A DNA stretch of 64,000 nt from Edaphochlamys debaryana (taxonomy: Eukaryota > Chlorophyta > Chlorophyceae > Chlamydomonadales). Below, in pieces: positions 21,479 through 32,900 of this stretch. The translations under genes were made by a program, and so were the position numbers. Under the pieces are notes generated by a model. The model ran no database searches. It was not told the origin of the DNA and worked only from the letters and a program-made list of their open reading frames with translations. The stretch is from NCBI GenBank assembly GCA_016858145.1, contig JAEHOE010000104.1, positions 124,001-188,000 on the forward strand, in the 5' to 3' direction. Numbering within the stretch: the stretch's first letter is position 1; each line of letters begins with the position of its first letter.

Positions 21479-23733
21479 ATGTCAGCGGCCCCTGTCGGCA
21501 AGGTGCGTCGCAAGATGGCGCCGGAGGCGGCGTGCGCGCTGGGTACCCGCTCTTCAGCAGCCGCGTGTGGGCGTGCAGGTCGTGGGGCCGGGAGACAAGG
21601 TGCTGGACATCCCGGCTCAGGGGACGCTGCGACTGTCGGCCGGGCTCACCACGCATGAGGGCGGGGTGGTCTCCACGAAAGGCGGCGTTCTCCGGTCAAC
21701 GCGCAACGGGCAATACTTCCTAGAGGGGAGACAGAAGAGGTGAGGGGGGCGTCGAGGGGGTGCGTAGGGGAGCAGGGCTGTGTCGGGGGGTGGGGTGGAA
21801 GAGGCAGCCGGGGAGAAAGAGCGAGGCTGTGGGGCGGACGTGTGGGAGCCCACAGGGTCGATGCAATGTGCAGCTATCCGGGGGGTGGACGGGAGTGGAA
21901 GCAGGGTGGGGGTGGAGGTTTGCAGATGCGCGACAGTCGAGTCGAAGCTCCAAGGCATGCTGGGGAGAGCCCCGCCAGCGGCCCCACAGCGCTTTGGCCC
22001 GAAACCCTCTCCCCCCATCTTTGCAGGTACATCCCCGCAGAGGCCGATGTAGTGGTGGGGACCGTGGTCGACAAGCACTCGGAGGTGTGTGTGTGGGGGG
22101 GGGGGGGCACCAGGGTCCCCTCCAGCTGGGAGGGGGGGCGCGGCCGCAGCAGGGCCACGCAGTTTAGGTTTGGGCAGTTTGGGTTTGGGCTGCGGAGGCA
22201 GCAGAAAGCGGCGGCGGCAAGAGCACTGTGCTGGCTGCGCGGTGGCTGGCAAGCGGCGGCCGCAGAGGGCAGTCGTCTTTCCAGGGGCTGGGGGCAGGCG
22301 GCGGGATGTAGGGACGTGAGGTACGTAGCAGATGTCGATGATTTGGGGGCAGCCAGGGGTACGGCGGCGGCAGCCCAGGCCCTATCCCCGGGCGGTGCGG
22401 GGCGAGCCCAGTGGGGCTGGGCGCTCGCTCAGGTCAGAGCCCGGCTTGCAAGGGGCCAGACGCGGGGAGGACAGGGCGGAGGCTGGCGGGGTCATCTATG
22501 GCCGCGCGTCGCAAGGGGCCCCGTCGAATGGACAGAAGAAGTCGCAGCTGCGGCGGGGTTGTGTTAGGGCCGCCAAGCTCCACTGCCCCTCCCAACAGCT
22601 CCTCGACTGCCCAGTCGGCCATCAACGCAGTTTCCCGTTATGCTAACCCCTTATCTTCGGCTTAATCTTGATCCTTATCCTCATCTTCCCCGCGACCGCA
22701 GAACTTCATGGTGGACATCGGCGGCCCCTTCAACGCCGTGCTGCCGCAGCTGTCCTTCGAGGGGGCCACGCGGCGCAACCGCCCCAACATCAGCTCGGGG
22801 GACCTGGTGTACGGCAGGGTGGTGTCGGCGCACCGGGACACGGACCCCGTGCTGTCGTGCACGGACAGCGCGGGGCGGGCGGCGGGGTTCGGGCACCTCA
22901 AGGGCGGCATGGTGCTGCAGGTGTCGACGTCGCTGGCAAGGTGAGGCGGCCATCGCATCCGGCGACTGTACGGAAGATTGATGGGGGTCCGGTGGTGAGC
23001 GTCCGGTTGTGGTCCGGGGCGTGTGCTGCCCGCACCGCAAGCTCCGGCCGCCCACAGGCTCAGGTCAGGGCTCAAGACGGTGTCCGGCAGCTGACCACCC
23101 GCAAGCGCCGATGCCAGCAGGCTCAACCTAGCTAGCCAGCGGCCATCTCTTCCGCTACCGCTGCCTCCCCTTCGGCACCACCCCGGCCCCAACCCTTCAC
23201 CCCCCGATCCCACCTCCGCCCTTCCCACCCCCCTCCGCTCTCCAGACGCTCTCTCTCTAGACGCTCTCCCGCTTATCATATTCAAACACCCCCTCCGCCT
23301 CCCCCTCCTCTTTACTCCGCAGGCAGCTCCTGGGCAGCCCCACAGCCCCCGTGCTCGAGGCGCTGGGCGGGGGGCTGCAGTTCGAGATGGCGGTGGGGCT
23401 CAACGGCCGCGTGTGGCTGTCGGCCCCCACCGCCGCCACCGCCGTGCTTGTGGCCAACGCCATCGCGGAGAGCGAGTTCAAGACGCCCACGCAGGTGCGG
23501 AAGCTGCGCGTTGCATCTTGCATGCGGGGTGGGGTTGGGGGTGGGGCTGCTCCCGTGGCTTGCTCCTGGCCGCGTGTTCCGGCTGGCGAGCGCAGGCCTG
23601 CACCTGGGGGCCGCAGCTGCACCTCCATGCCCCTACTGCCTACGGTATCTGACGGCGCCCGGCCGCCCTTATGTCGGCACTGCCTGTGCAGGTGCGGACC
23701 ATGGTGGCGAGGTACCTCAGCGCCGTCGGGTAG
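21479..23733 (+). CDS. RRP40: Exosome complex subunit RRP40 (EXOSC3)
   Basis: Exons: 21479-21502 (only 8 codons), 21579-21739, 22027-22084, 22702-22940, 23323-23494 and 23692-23733 give 231 residues, matching the family. RRP40 is a cap subunit of the RNA exosome, which does 3'-5' RNA processing and decay in nucleus and cytoplasm. Visible domains are an N-terminal beta domain (VVGPGDKVLDIPAQGTLRLS, GGVLRSTRNGQYFLEGRQKR), an S1 domain (YIPAEADVVVGTVVDKHSE, MVDIGGPFNAVLPQLSFEGA, TRRNRPNISSGDLVYGRVV) and a KH-type end (MAVGLNGRVWLSAP, TAVLVANAIAESE). The FEGATRRNRPN block separates it from RRP4 and CSL4. The ATG at 21479 was chosen because exon 1 joins in phase across a 76-base intron. The last exon has 13 codons plus stop, and it is copied several times in the 3' UTR. 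Confidence 0.95.
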
Positions 23734-24029
23734 CCGCCAGGAGGGATGCTATGGCGAGGTACCTCAGCGCCGTCGGGTAGCGCCTGGCTATGGCCAGGTA
23801 CCTCAGCAGGTCGCGCCTGGCACGGCCGTGTACCTGGCTTGGCGAGGTACCGTACCCCCAGCGCCGCCGGGTAGCACGGGGCGCGTGCCCCTGACCGCGG
23901 CGCCTTGGGGCGCTGGGGAGAGTCGGGGTGCAGCTCGGGGAGCGGCGGGGTGTGGGCTGGGCTGCGGTCGTGCGGAGGCACTGCATGCTGAGGGAGCCGG
24001 TGGCGAGGTGCCTCGGCGCCGTCGGGTAG
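23701..24029 (+). repeat. Serial copies of the RRP40 last codons and stop in the 3' UTR
   Basis: The coding end ATGGTGGCGAGGTACC...GTCGGGTAG (23701-23733, MVARYLSAVG stop) recurs at 23751-23780 almost exactly. Shorter or more diverged forms are at 23790-23808, 23839-23874 and 24001-24029. Most copies keep both the coding frame and the TAG. Confidence 0.88.
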
Positions 24030-27000
24030 CCACCTGGCTTGGCCGTGTGCCGGGATGGCATGGACGCATGCCTTGCTCTGGGCTTGCGAGGCCTGGACCG
24101 GCGAGGCGCGCAGAGAGGGTAGTGTGCGCGGGCCGCGGTTGCGAAGCGGCAGCGATGCTTAGCGCAATGCTGTCCTGCTAGCTCGGGCTGAGGGTCGGGG
24201 GAGAGGGACGAGACACGCGGACCGTGGGGGTCGTAGACCCCAGGCGGAATGGGAAGTTGCCGAGTTGCACCCGCGGGAGCCGTACAGGAGCAAAGGCAGA
24301 GGCGGGGTCAAGCGAGTGGGAGGCAGGCTGCTAGGAGATGCTTGAGATTCGGAGAGGGGCGCCCGGTGTCAGAGTGGGCGCCGGATGCTGGGTGCCGCCG
24401 GGCTCCAGGGTTCCGCGAGCCGGAGCTGATTGGAGGGAGCATTGTGGACGCTCAGGAAGGCCCCGAGCATTAAAGGCAAGATGCCAAGCCAAAGTGCATT
24501 CGAGCGCGCACGGTCCCGGGCCCCAAGATGGTCGTCGAAGGAACCAGGGGCCGCTATGCTGGCGCCTGGCGGCTGCGGACCGGAACGTCGATTTGCTTGC
24601 CCTCGCTTGGCTTGCGTGTGTAAGTTGACCAGACAGTGTTGCTATCTTCCTGGAGCGGAGTCGACTGACCCGTCGACTCTTTGGGCCCTGCGGGCCCAAA
24701 GAGTCGTTTTTGCGGAGTCGACTAAGTCGGTTGCGCCACCCCCCGTAGTCCCCCGGCGACTGAGTCGGCGCCGCCCCCCCCCGTAGTCCCCAGGCGGGCC
24801 CCAGGCCCCGGTGCACAGCAAGCTTGTCCCAGGTACGGGCGGGCACGTCAGCGCCCTTCGAGCAAGCCTCATCCCGCCCCCTCGCCAACGCCTGAGGCCT
24901 GACCAGGGCTCACCACCAAATGTTCTCTTGCCCGGGCAGGCTGGCCTACATTCCCTCCCCGCAGCCAACTGTCATGGTCCGTGGGCTGTAGGGCGTTCCA
25001 GCAACAAGGAACGCTCAATTGTTCTCTTGGTGTCCCCAACCGCTCTGGGGCCTCTTCCCTGTGTGCTGTCGACTAACATCCGGACCAGCAAAACCGAAGT
25101 CGTTTTGTATGTGTCGACTAAATCTCAGTCCAAGCAGCCGGAGTCGGCAAAACCATCGACTAACTTGCCAAACCGGAAATTTTAGTCGATTTCAGTCGAC
25201 TACGAAACGACTAATCGACTAAGATACTGCTGCTGAAATGTGTCTGTGCTGGCCTTCGCCGAAGGCCATGTTCCCAACTCTGCTGTGCTTGCGTGGAACA
25301 CAATCAAGCGGAGGGCCAGGCCTGGACAATGGCAAGGGATACAAGGCTTTCGCGTTACAGCGGGTCGGTGGGAGGCTTCGCTCATCAATTCCGTGGATAG
25401 GGGTCCGCGGCGCGGCCAGGGCCCAAGCAGGTGCAATGGTAAGATCAAGGGGCCCGGCTCCTGGGTGTTGTGTATCAGCGCCAACGCGTGATCGTCTCTC
25501 GTCCACAGCCTCCCACGCCACACCGTAAAACGCCTAACAAGGCCCACAACAAAGCAAGAAGAGCATGCTATAGCTAAGCACATATTTATTCGATGCAGGC
25601 AGGGAAGCGCGGAATGGACACGGGGATATTGGTATAGCATGAAGTGCTGCAAACGCCTGCCACGCCACAATTTAATCTACGTCAACGTTCACTGCTCTCA
25701 GGATATGGATACCAGAAAGAACGCGGGATGGAGAGGAAGAGGGGTTGTATCAGTCTCAGCAGAGGGGCCTCTCGTATCCCGGATTTGCATCTTTACCAAG
25801 TCGCCGCTTTGCCAGCGCACACCTCGCTCCCAGCTGCAGTTCACGTCGTCAACTCCCGATGATCACCTCTCTCAAGAGCCGCACAAAGCTCCGCTGATCC
25901 TTCTCTTCCGTGCTCATCTCCGCCGAGGAATAATCGTACATGCTAAGCCACTACCGCCAGGCTCCCCGCAACCGGGGGAGCACTCAATCGGGGCCACGTA
26001 TCTGGCCATCCGTGCGACATAACCATTCATCCAAAGGTGCCACAAGCGATGCACCAAGCAACGCACCTGCCTATTGTACAGGGCCGGGGGCCGAGCCCTG
26101 CCCAAGGGCTCTCAAGGGCGGGCTGCGGCCGCTTTCGCATGCGAGGCCGCTGGGCGCCGAACCCCCTCGGGCAGCAGGCCGGTCGAGCGGAGGTAGGCGG
26201 AAGGCGCATAAAGGCGTGTCAAACCAAAAGGCACGAGTGGTGCAGTGCCCGTGCCAACCTCAGCACCCTTGCCGGCCGCAACCTTCATGCGTGCGGTTCG
26301 GTGCGGTGTGCAAACTTCGATGCTCTCGAAACGCCGCTCCATCTCTCTCGGCACCGTGCGGGCTGCAGCGCCGCTCGCGGGGGGACCGCCGTTCCGTGTG
26401 GGAAGGCGAGGCCCTCCCCAGGCCCGCTGCCCGAGGGATCTAACCCACCGGGCCCAATACGAGGGCCCTTGTGTTGGCCACGGACGAAAATAGCGCGGCG
26501 CAGCGCAGCCCGGTGCCCGAAAAGACCCTGGTCTACAGGACCAGAGCAAGCGATGGCCAAAAAGCCAAGCCCAACTGCGAGCACCACCAGGGACTCATGC
26601 CCGGGTGTGCAGGGTGCTCGCAGCAGGGCGCTTCCCACAAACAAGGCTACCTATCGCTACCTCGACTACTTGCAGTGTACCGTAACCCACATCGTTGCAA
26701 CTACCAAATGATTAACCTTAACCTTATCCGTAACCGCAACCGGGACCGGGAATCTCCTCCTCCGGCTTCGGGTGTCTCTCTCAGCCCCCGTGCCGGGGCA
26801 ACGCGCATATGGCATACGCAGGTCATTAGGGGTCGTGTTGTCGATGTCTCCTCTCTCTCCATTTATGCGCCACGGGGCGGGGCGCGTCGCGCAACGGCGC
26901 GAGCTTCGCGAGTTTCTCTGGCCCCAGTCCGCGGGGGGCGAGCCCCATACCGAGCCCGCATCATCCGAGCCGCTCTAGACTGCCGTGCGCGCCACTCGCT

Positions 27001-27112
27001 ACCGCGCGCGCTTCCAGACCTGTCTCCGCATTCGTTCGCAGCGCAGCAAGGGGGGAGGCAAGCGCTGGCCGTCCCCAGCGGCCGCAGGCCCGTATCACAG
27101 GCCCTAGCGTCT
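23734..27112. other. Long convergent intergenic region, no gene seen
   Basis: This holds the 3' flanks of RRP40 and of the GATA gene. It contains the RRP40 end copies, a strong hairpin (24674-24706), a cluster of GTCGACTAA-like motifs (about 24655-25215) and a small palindrome at 25249-25267. Open frames such as 24331-24888 (-) look spurious. A TGTAA at 24618 could serve RRP40 but is far away. Confidence 0.55.
24674..24706. repeat. Perfect 15-base-arm hairpin
   Basis: Arms 24674-24688 (CGACTCTTTGGGCCC) and 24692-24706 are exact reverse complements around a three-base loop. There is no long T-tract terminator logic here; it may be part of a mobile-element remnant. Confidence 0.9.
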
Positions 27113-29056
27113 CTACAGGCCGGCCATCTCGGCAACCGCGCGCGCGCCGTCGGCCAGCTGCTGCGAGGCCTCGACGGCGGCGCCGCGGGCCGCCTCCGCC
27201 GCCTGCGCCTGCTCCGCCGCCACTGCGCTGACGGCCTCGACGGCCGCGTTGGCCTGCTGCAGCTTCAGGCAGGCGGCCTGGAACTCGGCGTGCAGGGCCA
27301 CGATGGCCGCCATGTCAGCGGCCGAGATGCCGGGCAGCGGCAGCGGCGCCGTCAGGCTGAGCGGCAGGACCGACACGGGCAGGGCCGACGGCGACAGCGT
27401 CAGCAGCGGCGCGAGAGGCGCCAGCGCGGCGGGCAGGGCCGGCGGCGCCGCGGTGGCGGCGGCGGCAGCGGGCGCGGGCACGGCCGGCGGCGCGGGCTGC
27501 TCCGCCACCGAATGCTGGGGCTGCAGGCCCGACGGGTGCGGCTCGGCCGCCGGCACGCTGGCCAGCGAGGGGGAGATGTCCGACACGGCGGGGGCCGGCC
27601 GGCTGCTGGCGAAGATGCTGGCGACGGCCGCCGGCGCGGGGCTGGCCGTGGGTGTCGAGGCGCGGGGCCGGCTGTCTGCCGAGCCCTCATCCGAGCACGA
27701 CGACGCCGACGGCCGCGGCGGCAGGTGGTGGATGACCCGCACGCGGTGCACCGGCGGAGCCACCACCACCCTCCGCCGCTTGATCGTGTGCGTGTAGCCA
27801 CCCGCAAGGCCAGATGGCACGGCGCCCGTCCCCGCGCCCACGCCCACACCGGCGCCAACGCCGGCACCCTCCTCGTAGTACAGGAAGTCCTCGTTGCGGC
27901 GCTGCGCCGGGACCACGTGGCGCCGCGTGTTGTGGCCGTGCTGTGGCGCGGCGTGCGTGCGGTGCGCGGCGTCGAGCGCGAAGTCCGACAGGGCCTCGGC
28001 GTCGTCCGCCGACACGGCGCCGCTGGCGAAGAAGAGCAGGTCGTAGGCGGCGCTCTCCTCCTCGTTGCAGGCGGCCGAGCCGGCGCCGTCGTCCGTCTCG
28101 CGGCGCTGCAGCTGGGCGGCAGCGGCCGCGGGCTGCTTGGCGGCCAGGGCCCAGTTGGGCTCGGCCTCGTCGCTCGACTGCTCTGAGGGGGAGCCGGGCG
28201 CGGCGAAGGTGAAGTCCTCCGCTAGGGGCGGGGGCGCCTGGGGGAGGAGGAGGGGGGAGAGATCGGGAGGATATCTGTCAGGCGCTGGTGGGGTTCGAGG
28301 TAGTGGAGGCGTGGGTGATGCGCAGGCGGTGGAGTCAGGGGCTGAGAAGGGTAGGGGGCGGGCGGCGGTTGCTGGGGCGCACCTGGGCGGCGCGGCGAGG
28401 GGTGGTGCGCCGGCGGGCTTGCACGGCCGCAACAGGTGCAGTCGGCGAGGCGCCGACCGACTGTGCCTGTTGCTTGCGCAGCAGGCGCTGTCGCCGTACG
28501 CCGCACGCATTGCAGAGCGTCTTGGGACCTGCGCGGCGGAAAGAGCGCGAGTTGGTGAAGCGCAATCGTTGCCGGAAGAGCAACAGACGGTCCACGTTGC
28601 ACGCGACGGCGGCCAGGGCCTTCATTCGGCCGTCTGCTGGACTCCGACACGGCCCTCTATTACTGGAAATGGCGAATCGGGCCGTGCTGCGCGACGGTCC
28701 CCGGTCCCGTCAATTGCGCCTTCAATCACGCGCTCACCCGCTGGGCCCTCGCGCCACTGGGGTGTGGACGTCGCGCCACACTCAACGCAGCAGCGGATGC
28801 CTCGTCGGTTGGCCTGCGGAAGGACGGAAGGAAGAAGGCCAGGTAAGGGCTCGCGGAATCGGTCGCGTGAAAAGCCCCGGCGTCACTGACGTGCCGTGAC
28901 GGCAAGCGCGACGTGCGACACTCGCAAATTGCGACCCACACGCGCTCTCGGGACTGGGAACGCGGCCCCACTCACCGCGTCCAGCAGGGCATCGTCCATC
29001 GTGGCCGGCGTGACGGCGGCCGGCGTCGAGGTCGCCTTACGCTTGAGTCCTCGCAT
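27113..29056 (-). CDS. GATA-type (class IV) zinc finger transcription factor
   Basis: Minus-strand exons: 29056-28976, 28813-28738, 28528-28383 and 28237-27113 give 475 residues, in phase throughout. A single GATA finger near the N terminus, CVECGATSTPQWREGPAG then PKTLCNACGVRRQRL, has ligands Cys36, Cys39, Cys58 and Cys61. The C-x2-C-x18-C-x2-C spacing is that of plant-type GATA factors. A basic tail follows (RRQRLLRKQQA), with a possible nuclear signal KRRR further on. An intron splits the finger after the ...EGPAG half. The remainder is Ala/Pro-rich and disordered, with an acidic region and a C-terminal Ala/Glu-rich helix (AAVEAVSAVAAEQAQAAEAA) that could be a coiled coil. It presumably acts in the nucleus binding GATA sites; targets are unknown. 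It is divergent from the helicase gene. Confidence 0.9.
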
Positions 29057-29999
29057 TGATCTACTGAATCGACGGTGCTAAGGCTGGCTGGAGACCGGAG
29101 ATCTCCTCGAGAAGTCTAGTTTGTTGTCGGCGGCCCCAAAGAAGCTCACGGACGTATGTCCTGGCTTCCGCCGCTTGCAGCTAACCTGTGCTTAACCCGA
29201 TGCTGCTGTCCGGGGTGAGCGTCTGTTGAAACGCTGAATCTGACTGGCCGCGGAGGGGCGGAATTGGTGCATGTAGCTGCGTGGCGTCCAGGTTCGCGAG
29301 TTGGAGACCGCACCGGCGAGACAGGTCTGCAAACAATAGGCAATTGAGGCGTCAGAAGCAGCAAAAGCCGACGCTGCCACGTAATGTGCCACGGACCGAG
29401 GCGGCACCGCGGCGGCAAAGCCCGTTTCCGGCGCCGCGAACCCCCACACCAAGGATCAGGGCAATCCGTCGATGCCACGGCGGGCACGCGCGCGCTTTCC
29501 CACAGCTTGGGTGGCCTGACCGGCATTCTAAACCCTACCTTCAGCGGTATTGAGTAGGACGCGGTGTAGGAGCAATGATCAGGCCGAGCTGGACCTAAGG
29601 AAGGAGCAAGGCAGCGGAGAGCTCGAGCTGCAAGTGGGGACGCGCTTCAGCTTTGAACAAGGTGGTCCAGCGAGCAGAGTGGGAGCTCGAAGGAAGCAAG
29701 CTTCGTGGTATGCAGCGTCTCAGAGTATGCGCAAGTTGTTATGTGTGTGGAGGCGTCGGCGGCCCACACCGAAGACGCAAGACCCATTGCATCTCAAGAC
29801 GGTACGGCGGAGAATGGTCGGCATTGGCAGCACGCGGCGGGAGCGGCGGCGGCCGCCAGCAGCAGCAGCAGGAGCACGCGAAAACGAGCAGGATTGACCC
29901 AGCGCATCCAACATGGCAGGGTGACCGCGCGAAGCTTCGGCGAGCATCCACATCTTCCTGCGAGCCGCGCGACACTAGCCGCCGCAGCCCGCAAGCCAG
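29057..29999. promoter_or_regulatory. Divergent intergenic region, GATA factor / helicase
   Basis: This 943-base gap lies between two outward-reading start codons and must contain both promoters. I see no TATA box or repeated operator-like motif. Small open frames are not supported. Confidence 0.4.
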
Positions 30000-32900
30000 A
30001 TGGCGCACGCAGAAGACTCTCCGGCCTTAGATAATGCAATCGCAACCGCAACAGAGAAGAAGCACAAGCCGCGCGAGAGGCGGGCCGCAACAGCTGGCCC
30101 GCCGGGTCTGCACGATGGCGCCAACGCCCCCGCCAGCGCCAAGGCGGGGCCCGTGCTGCCCTGGATGCGCGTCCCCATCACCATCCGACCCGGCAGCGGC
30201 GTAGCCGTCGGCAGCGTGCTGGGGCTTGATCCCCGGCTGGCGGAGGCGCTCAAGACGGGTAGGTGACTCCCCGGCCCCGACGCGGCGGCAGCGGCGCAAG
30301 CCAGCGGCGTAGCACCCGCCTCGAATCCCCCCAGCGCGCAGCCTGGGAACAATGCCCCGGTGCCGAGCCCCACGGCTGCTTTCTCGCACCTGCACCTGTC
30401 CGGCACGGCCCTTCGCCTCCGGCCCCTCAGCTCGGCTCGCACCCCACCCCACGCCACCTCTCGTCCGTCCCATACCTCATCCCCCACGCACCCTCCCCAC
30501 CCTCAACCCTAACCCCCTCTCCCCTTGGCCCAGGCTTCCACTTCACCGAGCTCTTCCCGGTGCAGGCGGCCGTGTGGCAGCACTCGGCCGGTGGCCTGAG
30601 CACGGCCCACGACCTGTGTGTTGCCGCCCCCACGGGCAGCGGCAAGACGCTGGCGTACGCCCTGCCGCTCGTGAATGCTCTGGCGGTGGAGGACGGGTGG
30701 GTGGGGCGGATGGGGCCTGATTGGGGGGGCGGCCGGGAGGGCGGTGGCAAGACCCTGGCCTACGCCCTGCCCCTGGTGAATGCGCTGGCGGTGGAGGCAG
30801 CCGGGTGGGTGGGGGTGAGAGGCTGGGGATGAGTGCGTTGGGTAGGTGTGGATGGGGGCCGGGTGGGTGGGGGTGAATGGGGGCAGGACGGGAGGCCGGG
30901 CGAGTGGGGCGGATGGGGCCTGATTGGGTGAGAGCTGGGAGAACGGTGCCAAGGGGGGGGGGAGGAAGGGGGCGAGTGCCGCTGCTGAATGCGCTGGGTG
31001 CGGAGGCCGGATGGGTGGGTGGGGAAGATGGGGCCTGGGCGGGCTGGGTGAGTGCCGGCAGGATGCGTGGGCGGATGGCTGGGGTGGAGGGCGACGGGAG
31101 ACCCGGCGCGGCAGTCGGGGAAGCTTGCGCCGCTGGCAAGGAGTTCGGCTGCAAGGGCCCTCGCCCGCGCCGCCTCATCCTCGCCCGTCATTGACTGGGT
31201 GCGCTTCCTTCCCCCCCGCCTTCCCCACCACCACCACCACCCTCCCGCCCTGCACTCGCCTCCCCCCTGAGCCCAGCGCCCCCGCTCCCCGCCCGCCCGC
31301 CCCCCGGCCCCAGCGCGCAGGCCCCCGCACGGCCGCGCCCCCGGCCGCCGGCTGCTCCGCGGCCTCGTGGTGCTGCCCACCCGCGACCTGGCGGCGCAGG
31401 TGCACGCGGTGCTCCAGCCGCTGTGCGCCGCCGTGGGGCTGCGGGCGGCCCTGGCCGCGGCCCGCACCACCGAGGCCGCTGAGGCGGCGGAGCTGGTCGG
31501 AGCTGGAACGCACGCAGCGTCGGGGCATGCAGCTTCGGGGCACGCAGCGTCAGGACCAGGGCTAGGGCCAGGGTCAGGGGCAGCAGCGGGAGCGGGAGGG
31601 GGAGGGGGAGGGGGCTGCGGTGCGGACGTGGCTGTCGCCACCCCCGGGCGGCTGATGGCGCACCTGGGCGGCACGCCGGGCTTCACGCTGCGGCACCTGC
31701 GCTTCCTGGTGGGTTGGGGGGTGGGGGTGGGGGGAGGAGGGGGGGACCTGCTGGGCCCGGGGAGGGGGAGGGGGAGCCTGGTCCGGTGGGGCCTGGGGGA
31801 AGTGGGTGGGGTCGTTCGGATGGGTTACGAGCGGGGGGGAGGTGGAGGGCGAACCTGCTGTGGCAAGGGGGCTGGGGGGCGAGGGGTGGGGCGCGGGTGG
31901 GGGGCCGGGACGAGGTGGGGGTGGGAATGTGGGGTTTGGGGGTAGCATCTCGAGGAGGGGGTTGGCGAGGCGGCGCACGGGCGGGGCTTGGGACGAGCCC
32001 TGAAGCGGGATGGGCGCAGAGCCGTCAGGAAGCGTTACACCATGAGCTCGCCGCCACCTGCACCTTCGTTTGCACACTAACCAGCTTCCTATTCACCGTT
32101 GTCCGTACTCCCATCGCGGCCCCTGGTCCCAGGTGGTGGACGAGACGGACCGCCTGCTGCGCCAGAGCTACCAGGAGTGGCTGCCGGGCGTGCTGAGCCA
32201 GATCGGGCCACAGCACGCGCAGCACGGCGCGGGGCACAGCACGGAGCCTCTGGGCGGGGGCGGCAGCAGCGGAGGGAGAGGGGCCGGCGGCGGACTGGAG
32301 GGCGGCGGAGAGGAGGAGGGGGCGGGGGCCCATTTCGGCGCCGCTTGGCCCCAGGCGTCGGCGGGCACGGCGCTGCCCTTCTCGCGGCCCAGGTGGGTTG
32401 GCGGCTCGGTCGGAGCTCGGAGGGCTTGGGCTTCGTCGAGTGGGGCTGGAAAGCAGGGCTTGGGCTCGGGGCTCGGGGCTGGGCCTAGGCCTGGGCGTGC
32501 CTGGGCCTGGGCCTGGGCCTGCGCCTGGGCCTGGGCTTGCGTTGTCTGGGGTCTGTATCGCGCAGCCTGGGCTCCGTCGAAGCGGGCTCGGTTGTTGGGG
32601 CGCCCTACCTTGCGGGGCTTCAGAGCTATGGTCCCGGACTTCCCTCACCCCCCCGGGCTCCTCCGTCCCGCACTCCCGGCCGCCCTAACGCTCCTCCCCC
32701 GTCCGCCACGCAACCCTCCCGCACCCGCACCCGCACCCGCACTGCCGCCACGCCGCAGGGCCGTCAAGATCATCGTCTCGGCCACGCTCACGCGCGACCC
32801 CGCCAAGCTGCAGCGCCTGCTGCTGCACCAGCCGCGCTTCGTGGCAACGGCGCAGCGCACCGCCATGGGGGGCGGCGGGGGGGCGGCGGGGGCCACCGCG

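Noticed and set aside
24674..24706. Hairpin as a rho-independent terminator
   Set aside because: The context is a eukaryotic nuclear genome, and the following TTTT is short. It is better described as an inverted repeat.
26471..28186. 571-codon plus frame opposite the GATA gene
   Set aside because: The minus strand has a correct GATA finger and matching exon phases. The plus frame is antisense and Arg-rich.
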